Shown piece by piece: positions 51,884-60,486 of a stretch of 64,000 nt of DNA. Position numbers and translations under genes: made by a program. A model generated the notes under the pieces. The model worked only from the letters and a program-made list of their open reading frames with translations, was not told where the DNA came from and did no database searches. The stretch lies in contig JBFWQE010000002.1 of the NCBI GenBank assembly GCA_050249615.1, forward strand, positions 1 to 64,000, in the 5' to 3' direction. Each line of letters begins with the position of its first letter. The first letter of the stretch is position 1. This stretch comes from VFZN01 sp050249615 (GTDB lineage Bacteria > Acidobacteriota > Vicinamibacteria > Vicinamibacterales > UBA2999).

Positions 51884-53179
51884 ATGAACGAGCGCTTCGT
51901 CGTCCTGCTGACGACGGCCCCGACGCTGCACGAGTCGGCCCGTGAGCTCGCCAGCCGACTGGCGGCGCGGGCGAACGCGACACTGCTGTTCCTGCACGTC
52001 GTGCCGGGGGCGAGCCACGGCGAGTCCATGCTCCATGCAGCCGTCGAGCTCGCCTCCGGCGCGCCCGAAGCGTGGCTGCGGACCCTCAGGCCCTCTCACG
52101 CGGGCGTGCCGTTCCGGCACCGTCTCGAACTCGGCGACCCGGCGGACATCGCCGCCGGCTTCGTCCGTGAACACAGTGTGGAGTTGATGGTGGTCGAAGA
52201 GCCACCGCGCAGCCGGATCGCGGAGGCGCTGTGGCGCGGCCTTGCCGAGACGCTGATTCGGCGTGTCGACTGCCCCGTGGTCATTGGCGGCCCCGGCTTC
52301 CTCCGCTCGGCGCCGCCTGCCACACCTCCGATTCGCCCGATGCTGGAAGCGGGGACGGTGGCCGAGCTCCTCAACGCCATGGTCGAGGCCCGGGTCGACG
52401 CGTTGCGGAGCTGGATGGCTCGAACCGCCGAATCGGTGGGACGCATCGCCGCTGCGGACACGGTGACAACCGCCGTGACCCTCGCGAGGGACGACGAGCC
52501 GATCGACGCCTCCCTCGAGCGGCGCCTGATCGTCGAGCTCGATGAGCACCAACGTGCCCTCCGGGCGATCGCCTGGCGGCTCATGACGCCCCATCAGAGC
52601 TGGGGAAGCGAGGCCCTGACCCCCGTTCAGGGGCCGGCGTTCGCGGAGTTCGTGCGACGCGTCGACGCCGGCGGGCAGAGCACCTCGCTGCCACTGGCTC
52701 TTGACGATGGGCTCGAGCGGCTGGTGATTCTGGCCGGCGCGCGCGTGTCCGGTGGCGCGGGCGGGATGCTGCTCTTCGGCTTCGACGCCGAAGACGACTT
52801 CCTGCGAATCCTGGCCCAGCCGGGCCCGCTGCCCACGTTCGAGACCTACGCGTTCGACTCGGCCGGGCTCATGCTCTCCAACAGTCGCTTTCCCGAGCAC
52901 CTGCTGGCGTCGGGGCTGCTCGCCATCGAGGGCCAGCAGACGCCGCTGCGCCTTCGCGTCGCCGAGCCATCCGACGGGCCGGTGGAGGGCTGGCCGCTGA
53001 CGCGCATGGCGCAGGATGCCACACGCCATCACGACGGCTTCGACACGCGTGGGTACCTCGACTACCGAGGCACCAGGGTCGTCGGCGCGTGGCGCTGGGT
53101 TCCGGAGTACGGCTTCGGTGTCACCGCCGAGATCGACCACGCTGCGGCGTATCCGGCGGAGCCGATCGAGCAGTCCTGA
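51884..53179 (+). CDS. Universal-stress-like protein fused to a Cache-like domain
   Basis: The protein has 431 residues. Residues 1-145 look like a UspA domain (FVVLLTTAPTLHESARELASRLAARANATLLFLHVVPGA, ending CPVVIGGPG). A helical segment (about 155-260) and a C-terminal domain (about 265-431) follow. The second half has features of Cache/PAS-like sensors (FDSAGLMLSNSRFPEHL, later GYLDYRGTRVVGAWRWVPEYGFGVTAEID). Cache domains normally sit outside the membrane, but no signal peptide or membrane segment is present here, so the fusion is odd. It converges on the hybrid kinase gene. Confidence 0.7.
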   Translation: MNERFVVLLTTAPTLHESARELASRLAARANATLLFLHVVPGASHGESMLHAAVELASGAPEAWLRTLRPSHAGVPFRHRLELGDPADIAAGFVREHSVELMVVEEPPRSRIAEALWRGLAETLIRRVDCPVVIGGPGFLRSAPPATPPIRPMLEAGTVAELLNAMVEARVDALRSWMARTAESVGRIAAADTVTTAVTLARDDEPIDASLERRLIVELDEHQRALRAIAWRLMTPHQSWGSEALTPVQGPAFAEFVRRVDAGGQSTSLPLALDDGLERLVILAGARVSGGAGGMLLFGFDAEDDFLRILAQPGPLPTFETYAFDSAGLMLSNSRFPEHLLASGLLAIEGQQTPLRLRVAEPSDGPVEGWPLTRMAQDATRHHDGFDTRGYLDYRGTRVVGAWRWVPEYGFGVTAEIDHAAAYPAEPIEQS

Positions 53180-53258
53180 TCAGCGGGTTCCGCACGTCGG
53201 TCGGCCGGCCCGCACCTCGAGCAGCAGCCTTCATCGCCGGCGAGCGGGCATGCGATGC

Positions 53259-55757
53259 CTACTTCGGCACCGTCTCGTCGAGAATCCGCCGGACCGTGGA
53301 CGCGAATGCCGCCATCTCGAACGGCTTCTGAAGGAACCGCACCTGCGACAACGAGACGCCGCGTCTCAGGACGGTGTCGTCCGTGTAGCCCGAGAGATAC
53401 AGGACGCTCAGCTCGGGGTATCGGGACCGCATCTCTTCCGCCACTTCTCGGCCGTTCATGCCGCTCATGACGACGTCGGTGACCAGGAGATCGGGCTTCC
53501 GGTCGTCCTGGGCGCAGCGCGCGAGCGCCTCCTCTCCCGTGCCTGCCGCCAGGACGTCGTAGCCCAGCCGCGCCAGGTAGGCCTGCAGCAGGTCGCGCAC
53601 GTCCTGCTCGTCCTCGACGAGCACCACGCGCTCGCGGCCGGCCGAAGGCGGCAGTGCGGTCCGCGCGACGGCGTCCGCGGTGGCCGCCACACCGCCACGC
53701 CGGGGCCACCGAATCCGAAACGTGGTGCCGTGGCCCGGCTGGCTCTGGACATCGACGGTGCCGCCAGCGCCCGTGACGATCCCGTGAACCATCGCCAATC
53801 CCAGGCCCGCGCCGTGGCCCCTCTCCTTTGTGGTGAAGAACGGTTCGAAGATCCGGGCACAGGTGTCGGGGTCGATGCCGACGCCGGTGTCCGCGACTTC
53901 GAGCAGCACGTAGTCGCCGGCCGGCGCCCCGAGGCCGTCGGCCGATTCCGGCCCGATCGTCTCGCGCTTGGTGCGGAACTCGAGGCGCCCGCCGCCCGGC
54001 ATGGCATCACGGGCGTTGACGGCCAGGTTCAGCAGGACCTGCTGCAGCTGCGCGGGGTCGGCCTCCAGGTGGCCGGCGTCCGGATCCAGGACCATCGACA
54101 CGGCCACGTCCTCGCCGATGAGGCGCGCGAGCATGGGCTGAATCTCGCGAACGGCGTCGTTGAGATCGAAGACGCGCAGCTGGACGATCGTGCGGCGGCT
54201 GAAGGCAAGGAGCTGGCGCGTCAGGGCCGAGGCCCGGTCGGCCGCCGCCCGGATGTCGTCCAGCGTGCGGCACAACGGCTCGTCCGGACCAACGACCGAC
54301 AGGCCCACCTCGCAGTTGCCCAGGATCACTGTCAGCAGATTGTTGAAGTCGTGCGCCACGCCCGCGGCCAGGCGGCCCACGGCATCCATCTTCTGCGCCT
54401 GCCGCAGGCGCGCTTCCAGCTCGCGCTCCTCCGTGACGTCGCGAAACACCCAGAGCGAGGATCGCCGGCCGGCCACCTCGATACGCTCTCCCGAGCCGAG
54501 CACGGTCAGCACGCGCCCGTTCTTCGTGCGCACCTGGAACTCGATGTCGTGCGCGAATCCGTGGCGGGCAACCTGCTCCGCGGCGGCGTCGCCCGCCGCG
54601 GGGTTGGTGGTCATCTGCAGCTCCCCGCCCGTGCGGCCGATGAGCTCCTCCCGCGTGAACCCCATGACCCGAAGGAAACGATCGTTGACCTCGACATAGC
54701 GCCTGGTCTCGGAGTCGATGATCGCGATGCCGTGCGGGCTGGCCCGGAACGCCTTCTCGAAGCGCTCCTCCGATGCCTCGAGGGCCGCCTCCGCGCGGCG
54801 CCGTTCCCGCATCTGCCGTTTCAGAGCCGCCACCCAGTAGGCCGCGCCGGCCAGCAGCAGCACGAGCAGGCCGAGGACGGTCCAACCGACGACCCGCTGG
54901 ACGAGCGTCTCCGACAGGAAGACCATCTCCCGTGGCCGCCATCGCTCCTCCAGTTGGTGCAGGGTGCCGTCCTGTTTCAGCTGGCGGAGGCCTCGGTTGA
55001 TTTCGGAGAGCACCGCCTGGTTGCCCCTGCGGACGGCGATGGCCGTCGCGGAGGTGACAAACGGCACGCCCACCAGCGCCACGTCTCGCGCGAACGCGCG
55101 TGCCTTGGGTGCCGCCACCCATGTGTCGAAGGCCACGACGTCCAGCTCGCCAGCCACCAGACGCCGGAAACCCTCGTCGAAGTCCCCCACCACCACGAGC
55201 TGTGCGTCCGACTGCTCCTGGAGAAACAGCCGGGCGACTGGAGCCGGCGTGACGCCGACGCGCTTGCCCGACAGGTCGCGGATCCCCCGGACCGAGGTGT
55301 CGCCGCGCCGCACGAACAGCCCGTACTCGTGCGTCACGGTCCCCTCGCTCAGGTCGAACTGCTGGCGCCGCTCGGGCGTGACGCCGAGGTCCGATACCGC
55401 GTCCGCCTCACCCGCGAGCACACGGCGCTGCGCCTCAACGAAATCGAGCAGCTCGACGCGAATCTCGCGCCCGAGGACCCGCCCGAGCTCCCGGGCCAGA
55501 TCCAGGTCGAGCCCCTGCGGGACACCGTTGTCGACATAGCTGAGCGGGGGGTAGTCGCGATCGGCGACGAACAGCCATGCCCGGGGCTGGTCCGGCGCGG
55601 CCGGCTGTCCCGACACGCGTACACACAGCATGGCCAGTGCGATGAACGATGCTGTCCACAGCACCCGCGCACGCCAACACGGCGAAATCGACGTCGAACG
55701 CCTTCCAGGCACCGGAGGAGACGGCTGAGTGTGCAGCCCCGCTGCACCCGTCGTCAA
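53259..55757 (-). CDS. Hybrid sensor histidine kinase with periplasmic solute-binding domain
   Basis: The protein has 832 residues. An N-terminal membrane segment or signal leads to a type-3 periplasmic solute-binding domain (about 60-285; FVADRDYPPLSYVDNGVPQG). A membrane helix (about 296-318), a PAS domain (about 335-455), a dimerisation/phosphoacceptor helix with the His in GVAHDFNNLL, an HATPase domain (NAVNARDAMPGGGRL-like, then FEPFFTTKERGHGAGLGLAMV) and a C-terminal receiver with the phosphoacceptor Asp in LLVTDVVMSGMNG follow. It probably senses an amino-acid-like ligand in the periplasm. The true start may be one of several in the first 30 codons. Confidence 0.88.
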   Translation of the reverse strand: MTTGAAGLHTQPSPPVPGRRSTSISPCWRARVLWTASFIALAMLCVRVSGQPAAPDQPRAWLFVADRDYPPLSYVDNGVPQGLDLDLARELGRVLGREIRVELLDFVEAQRRVLAGEADAVSDLGVTPERRQQFDLSEGTVTHEYGLFVRRGDTSVRGIRDLSGKRVGVTPAPVARLFLQEQSDAQLVVVGDFDEGFRRLVAGELDVVAFDTWVAAPKARAFARDVALVGVPFVTSATAIAVRRGNQAVLSEINRGLRQLKQDGTLHQLEERWRPREMVFLSETLVQRVVGWTVLGLLVLLLAGAAYWVAALKRQMRERRRAEAALEASEERFEKAFRASPHGIAIIDSETRRYVEVNDRFLRVMGFTREELIGRTGGELQMTTNPAAGDAAAEQVARHGFAHDIEFQVRTKNGRVLTVLGSGERIEVAGRRSSLWVFRDVTEERELEARLRQAQKMDAVGRLAAGVAHDFNNLLTVILGNCEVGLSVVGPDEPLCRTLDDIRAAADRASALTRQLLAFSRRTIVQLRVFDLNDAVREIQPMLARLIGEDVAVSMVLDPDAGHLEADPAQLQQVLLNLAVNARDAMPGGGRLEFRTKRETIGPESADGLGAPAGDYVLLEVADTGVGIDPDTCARIFEPFFTTKERGHGAGLGLAMVHGIVTGAGGTVDVQSQPGHGTTFRIRWPRRGGVAATADAVARTALPPSAGRERVVLVEDEQDVRDLLQAYLARLGYDVLAAGTGEEALARCAQDDRKPDLLVTDVVMSGMNGREVAEEMRSRYPELSVLYLSGYTDDTVLRRGVSLSQVRFLQKPFEMAAFASTVRRILDETVPK

Positions 55758-55842
55758 TGGCGAATCGGGCGCCCGATCGCCGGGATGCTCCCGAGCTGCT
55801 CGGCGGCCGTCGTGATCGAAGCCCTGAAGGGACTGATGACGC

Positions 55843-56787
55843 TCACGTATCCGATGATTCCGGAGCAGGTGACCGGCGACGTACCTCGTCTCCTCGCAGC
55901 AGATTCGCCACTTCAGCCAGGGCCGGGACGCCGTCGAGCGCCCCGCTGCGCGTGCAACTCACCGCCGCGGCGGCGTTGGCGAAGCGCAGCAGCTCCGCGA
56001 CGGCCAGCCCCTGGAGCAGGCCCGCGATGAACGCGCCCCTGAAAACGTCGCCCGACCCCGTCGTGTCCACGGCCGAGACCCGGAAGCCCTCGACCTCGAC
56101 GAAGTGATCGCCATCGAGCGCCACGGCGCCGCGTTCGCCGACCGTGACCGTCAGCAGGCCCGGGTTCCAGGCGTGCATCGCCCTCAGCGCGCGCTCGAGG
56201 TCCCGCTCGCCCGTCAGCGCCTGGGGCAGGTGCTCGGAGAGGATCGGGTGCGAGGCCGTGCGGATCAGGTCCCCTGTCAGCGGTGTCACGTGATCCAGAT
56301 CCGTCACCACCGGCACACCCGCCGCCCGCGCGATGCGCGCCGCAGCGAGGCTTGCGCGCGGATCGACATCGTCCACCAGGACCGAGCGTGCCGCCTGGAG
56401 CGCGGCCACCGGCAGGTGCTCGTCGGCGAGCAGCAAGGAGTCGGGACGGTCCCACAGCACCGCGCGCTCACCGGACGAGTCGTCGACGAGGACGGCCGCG
56501 AACTGGCTGCCACCCCGCCTCCGGACGGTGAGCGAGACGTTTACGTCTCGCCCCGTGAGCGCCTCGAGCAGGCGTCGGCCGTCATCGTCGTCACCCACAG
56601 CGCCGGCGTACGCCGCGCGCAGGCCGAAGGCCGCGCACGTCGCCATGGCCGTGGCCACCTGGCCCCCGCACGAGACGCCATGCCCCACCAGGCGCATCTT
56701 CGAAGCGGGACCGTGAAACTGCGGAGCTGACGGCAGGCGGTAGACGTAGTCCACCGAGCTCGCGCCGATGCCGACGACGTCGAACAC
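55843..56787 (-). CDS. PfkB family sugar kinase
   Basis: The protein has 314 residues and a ribokinase fold. It has GIGASSVDYVYRLP at the start, the two-glycine GHGVSCGGQVATAMA segment and the C-terminal catalytic signature DTTGSGDVFRGAF, with Gly-Ser where many members have Gly-Ala. The Asp of DTTGSGD is the expected catalytic base. The sugar or nucleoside substrate is not predictable. The start is GTG 56787, since the Rossmann-like strand begins directly. TACGAT ends 6 nt upstream. The frame is open further upstream, but that stretch is repeat DNA and the opposite-strand gene. Confidence 0.87.
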   Translation of the reverse strand: MFDVVGIGASSVDYVYRLPSAPQFHGPASKMRLVGHGVSCGGQVATAMATCAAFGLRAAYAGAVGDDDDGRRLLEALTGRDVNVSLTVRRRGGSQFAAVLVDDSSGERAVLWDRPDSLLLADEHLPVAALQAARSVLVDDVDPRASLAAARIARAAGVPVVTDLDHVTPLTGDLIRTASHPILSEHLPQALTGERDLERALRAMHAWNPGLLTVTVGERGAVALDGDHFVEVEGFRVSAVDTTGSGDVFRGAFIAGLLQGLAVAELLRFANAAAAVSCTRSGALDGVPALAEVANLLRGDEVRRRSPAPESSDT

Positions 56788-56793
56788 GGGTGT

Positions 56794-56799
56794 ATCGTA
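56794..56799 (-). promoter_or_regulatory. Candidate -10 box for a leaderless start
   Basis: On the minus strand TACGAT ends 6 nt before the GTG at 56787. A CGGACA is found 19 bp upstream as a weak -35. Confidence 0.35.
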
Positions 56800-56804
56800 T
56801 CGCG

Positions 56805-56897
56805 TCGGGAGTCGGGCTTGTCCGCCGAAGCCGTGGCGAAGGCGGAAGTCGGAAGGCGAACGGCAGGAGTCGGAAGGCAAAAGGCGGAAGGGCGAGC
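56805..56897. repeat. AAGGCGGAAGTCGG microrepeat in a divergent gap (R6)
   Basis: Words GTCGGAAGGC, GGCGGAAG and GGCAAAAGGC repeat here. An imperfect palindrome TCCGCCGAAGCC/GGCGAAGGCGGA lies at 56821-56846. The block runs up to the ATG at 56900 and gives that gene no clear Shine-Dalgarno other than its own purine run. Both divergent genes start beside it. Confidence 0.75.
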
Positions 56898-56899
56898 CG

Positions 56900-58135
56900 A
56901 TGAGATCACGACCAGACACTCCGAGGATCGCCATCAGCCTGATGGTCGTCGTGGTGATCACACTTACCGTCCACGCGCAGGACTGGCCGCAGTGGCGTGG
57001 ACCCAACCGCGACGGCGCCATCGAGGCGTTCACGACGCCGGCCGCGTGGCCGGGCACGCTGACGCGCCGATGGCGGGTCGAGGTGGGCACCGGTTATGCG
57101 ACTCCACTCGTCGTCGGTGACCGCGTCTATACCTTCACGCGGCAGGGTGAGGAAGAGGTGCTTCGCGCGATGGACGCGGCCACGGGGACGCAGCTCTGGC
57201 GCGCCGCCTACCCGGCGGTGTTCACGATGAATCCGGCGACACGCCAGCACGGGCCCGGGCCGAAATCCACGCCAACCCATGCGGACGGACGGCTGTTCAC
57301 ACTCGGCATGACCGGGGTCGTCCTGGCGTTCGACGCCGCCGAAGGCCGTGTCCTCTGGCAGGCCCCCGCTCCGCCCGCGCAGCCGCAGTACCACACCGCC
57401 ATGTCCCCCGTCGTCGAGGGCAATTTCGTCGTCGTGCACGTCGGCGGCCAGGACGACGGCGCGTTGACGGCCTTCGACGTGGCCACAGGGAAGATCGCCT
57501 GGCGGTGGGCCGGGGACGGACCCGCCTACGGGTCGCCCATCGTCGCCACGCTCGGCGGTACGCGGCAGGTGATCACGTTCACGCAGGAGAACTTCGTGGG
57601 GGTGTCGTTCGACACGGGCGCGCTGCTCTGGCGGCGGCCGTACACGACGCCGGCCACGACCACGGCACAGACGCCTGTCATCCACAAGGACATGGTGATC
57701 GAATCCGGTCGCGCCAACGGCATCACGGCCTTCCGCCCCACGCGCGCGGGGAACACCTGGACGACGCCGGACGTGTGGCACACGGACGAGGTGTCGGTGC
57801 ACATGAGCGATGTCGTGGCGGTGGACGGCGTGGCCTACGGCCTCTCGCACCTGAACCGTGGCCAGTACTTCGCGCTCGATCTCGACACCGGCAAGGTGCT
57901 CTGGAAGGGCGAGGCGCGCCGCGCGGAGCACGCGGCCATGGCTCGCGCCGGCAGCACCATCTTCTCGCTGGAAGACGACGGTGAGCTGGTGGTGATGCGG
58001 GCCAGCCGGGCGGGCTTCGAGCCGGTCGCGCAGTACGAGGTCGCCACGAGCGCCACGTGGGCGCAGCCGGCCATCTCCGGCGGCCGCATCTTCGTGAAGG
58101 ACGTATCGTCGCTCACGCTCTGGACTGTTGATTAG
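56900..58135 (+). CDS. Exported PQQ-like beta-propeller protein
   Basis: The protein has 411 residues with a signal peptide or anchor (about 10-25, IAISLMVVVVITLTVHAQ). The eight-bladed propeller pattern is clear (DWPQWRGPNRDG, then repeated WxxA and LxAFDxxTGKxxW blades such as ALTAFDVATGKIAWRW and YFALDLDTGKVLWKGE). PQQ-type domains in this family are often scaffolds with no cofactor. Its neighbours are a PfkB kinase on the opposite strand and an S9 peptidase downstream on the same strand. ATG 56900 is the only start that gives an N-terminal signal. Confidence 0.85.
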   Translation: MRSRPDTPRIAISLMVVVVITLTVHAQDWPQWRGPNRDGAIEAFTTPAAWPGTLTRRWRVEVGTGYATPLVVGDRVYTFTRQGEEEVLRAMDAATGTQLWRAAYPAVFTMNPATRQHGPGPKSTPTHADGRLFTLGMTGVVLAFDAAEGRVLWQAPAPPAQPQYHTAMSPVVEGNFVVVHVGGQDDGALTAFDVATGKIAWRWAGDGPAYGSPIVATLGGTRQVITFTQENFVGVSFDTGALLWRRPYTTPATTTAQTPVIHKDMVIESGRANGITAFRPTRAGNTWTTPDVWHTDEVSVHMSDVVAVDGVAYGLSHLNRGQYFALDLDTGKVLWKGEARRAEHAAMARAGSTIFSLEDDGELVVMRASRAGFEPVAQYEVATSATWAQPAISGGRIFVKDVSSLTLWTVD

Positions 58136-58216
58136 CGTCGGGAGTCGGGAGTCGGAAGTCGGGAACCGGGGCCCGAAACCCGAAACCCGCGCCCCAAGCC
58201 CCAAGCCCCAAGCCCC
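58136..58216. repeat. G-rich then C-rich microrepeat (R5)
   Basis: The left half is GTCGGGAGTCGGGAGTCGG-like; the right half is CCCGAAACCCG then CCCCAAGCCCC repeated. The halves are not exact complements, but CGGGAACCGG and CGGGGCCCG sit at the switch. The block runs from the stop of the PQQ gene to 3 nt before the ATG at 58220, so it is the whole leader. Confidence 0.75.
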
Positions 58217-58219
58217 ACT

Positions 58220-60481
58220 ATGCGCCGACTCGCCATTCTCCTCACCCTGGCCGCCGTCCTCGTCGGAGGCGCCGCGGCCGTTGCGCAGCAGGACGAGCGG
58301 GCGCGCGTGCTCGACGAGCAGATCGGCCGCATCTTCGACGCCAACGAGTATGCCGTCCCGCGGTTCGGTCCTGCGCGCTGGCGGCCGGATGGCGCCAGCT
58401 ACACCACGGTGGAGCCCGCGGTATCGCCGGCAGGGGCGTCGGACATCGTGCGCTACGACGCCGTCACCGGCGCGCGCGATGTCCTGGTGGCGGGCGGGCG
58501 GCTGGTGCCCGCGGGACGGACCAACGCGCTCAGTATCGACGACTATGCCTGGTCGCCCGACGGACGACGGCTGCTGATCTTCACGAATACGAAGAAGGTG
58601 TGGCGCGACAACACGCGCGGCGACTACTGGGTGCTGGGCCTCGAGGACGGCTCGCTCGTGAAGCTCGGGGGCAGCGCGCCCGAGTCTTCGCTGATGTTCG
58701 CGAAATTCTCACCCGACGGTACGCACGTGGCCTACGTGCGCCAGAACAATGTCTACGTCGAGCGGCTGGCCGACCGGCGCATCCGGCCGTTGACGATGGA
58801 TGGATCGGCCACCACCATCAACGGCACCTCCGACTGGGTCTACGAGGAAGAGCTGGGGCTCCGCGACGGCTTCCGCTGGAGCCCGGACGGTCGCTCCATC
58901 GCCTACTGGCAGTTCGACATCACGGGCGTCGGTCTCTTCACGCTCATCAACACCACCGAGTCGCTGTACCCGGCGCTCATGGTGATCCCCTATCCGAAGG
59001 CCGGCACGACCAACTCCGCGGTGCGTATCGGGGTGGTTTCCGCCGACGGCGGGAAGACGAGGTGGATGAAGACACCGGAAGACCCGCGCCAGACCTACCT
59101 GGCGCGGATGGACTGGATCGACGCCCGCACGCTGGCCATCCAGCAGTTGAACCGCCTCCAGAACCAGAACGACGTCCTGCTTGCCGACGCGAGGAGCGGC
59201 GACGTGAGGCGGGTCTTCAGGGACGAGTCGAAGGCATGGGTGGAAGTCGTGGATCGCGTCGAGTGGATCGACAAGGGCGCCGCTTTCCTCTGGCTGAGCG
59301 AGCGCGATGGGTGGCGGCATCTCTACCGCGTGCCGCGCGAGGGCGACGAACCCGTCCTCCTCACGCGCTTCGACGCGGATGTCATCGACCTCGCGGGGCT
59401 GGACGAGCCTGGCGGATGGGCCTACTTCACGGCCTCGCCCGACAGTGCGACCGAGCAGTTCCTCTACCGTGCGCGGCTCGACGGTACGGGCGCACCCGAG
59501 CGCGTGACGCCCCGCGATCAGCCGGGCACGCACGGGTACGTCCTCGCCCCGGGCGGGCGCCTGGCGTTCCACACGTGGTCGCGCTTCGACGTGCCTCCCG
59601 CGGTCGACGTGGTGGACCTGCCCGGCCACGCGTCGAAGCGGGTGCTCACCGACACCGACGCGCTCCGGAAGAAGCTGGCCCCTCTCGTGCGGCCAGGCGT
59701 GGAGTTCTTCGCCGTGGACATCGGCGACGGCGTCACGCTCGACGGCTGGATGCTGAGGCCCTCGCACTTCGACCCCGCGCGGCGCTATCCGGTGATCGTG
59801 TTCGTCTACGGCGAGCCGGCCAGCCAGACCGTCGTCGATCGCTGGGGCGCCGGGCGCATGCTCTTCCACCGGGCCCTTGCCGAGGCCGGGTACGTCATCG
59901 TGAGCCTGGACAATCGCGGAACGCCCGCGCCGAAGGGGTCGGCCTGGCGGAGGGCCGAGTACGGGGCTGTCGGCGACCTGTCGTCCCGAGAGCAGGCGGC
60001 TGCCATCCGCGCGTTGACGGATCGGCACGCCTTCCTGGATCCGGAGCGGGTCGGCATCTGGGGCTGGAGCGGCGGCGGGTCGAACACGCTTCAGGCCATG
60101 TTCCGGTTCCCGGACGTGTTCCATGTCGGTGTGTCCGTGGCACCGGTACCGGACAAGGCGCTGTACGACACCATCTACCAGGAGCGCTACATGGGCCTGC
60201 CGCAGGAGAACGTCGAGGGCTACCGCGTGGCCTCGCCGATCAACCATGCCGCGGGGTTGAAGGGGCACCTGCTCCTCATCCACGGCAGCGGCGACGACAA
60301 CGTGCACTACCAGGGCACCGAGCGGCTGATCAACAAGCTCATCGAGCTGAGGAAATCGTTCGACGTGATGGTCTACCCGAACCGCACTCATGCCATTGCC
60401 GAAGGACCCGGCACAACGGCGCACGTCTATCGGCGGATTGCGCGGCATTTCCTGGCCTACCTGCCTGCAGGGGCTCGCTGA
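58220..60481 (+). CDS. Exported dipeptidyl peptidase IV-like S9 peptidase
   Basis: The protein has 753 residues with a signal peptide (1-22). The N-terminal beta-propeller (about 40-510, DPPIV_N-like; NGTSDWVYEEELGLRDGFRWS) is followed by the alpha/beta-hydrolase domain. The catalytic triad is complete: Ser617 in GWSGGG, Asp692/693 in HGSGDDNVH, and His724 in NRTHAI. The double Glu of the substrate-binding helix (YEEELG) is also present, as expected for dipeptide removal after proline. It is followed after 5 nt by the patatin gene. No Shine-Dalgarno is present since the leader is repeat R5. Confidence 0.92.
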   Translation: MRRLAILLTLAAVLVGGAAAVAQQDERARVLDEQIGRIFDANEYAVPRFGPARWRPDGASYTTVEPAVSPAGASDIVRYDAVTGARDVLVAGGRLVPAGRTNALSIDDYAWSPDGRRLLIFTNTKKVWRDNTRGDYWVLGLEDGSLVKLGGSAPESSLMFAKFSPDGTHVAYVRQNNVYVERLADRRIRPLTMDGSATTINGTSDWVYEEELGLRDGFRWSPDGRSIAYWQFDITGVGLFTLINTTESLYPALMVIPYPKAGTTNSAVRIGVVSADGGKTRWMKTPEDPRQTYLARMDWIDARTLAIQQLNRLQNQNDVLLADARSGDVRRVFRDESKAWVEVVDRVEWIDKGAAFLWLSERDGWRHLYRVPREGDEPVLLTRFDADVIDLAGLDEPGGWAYFTASPDSATEQFLYRARLDGTGAPERVTPRDQPGTHGYVLAPGGRLAFHTWSRFDVPPAVDVVDLPGHASKRVLTDTDALRKKLAPLVRPGVEFFAVDIGDGVTLDGWMLRPSHFDPARRYPVIVFVYGEPASQTVVDRWGAGRMLFHRALAEAGYVIVSLDNRGTPAPKGSAWRRAEYGAVGDLSSREQAAAIRALTDRHAFLDPERVGIWGWSGGGSNTLQAMFRFPDVFHVGVSVAPVPDKALYDTIYQERYMGLPQENVEGYRVASPINHAAGLKGHLLLIHGSGDDNVHYQGTERLINKLIELRKSFDVMVYPNRTHAIAEGPGTTAHVYRRIARHFLAYLPAGAR

Positions 60482-60486
60482 TCGGC

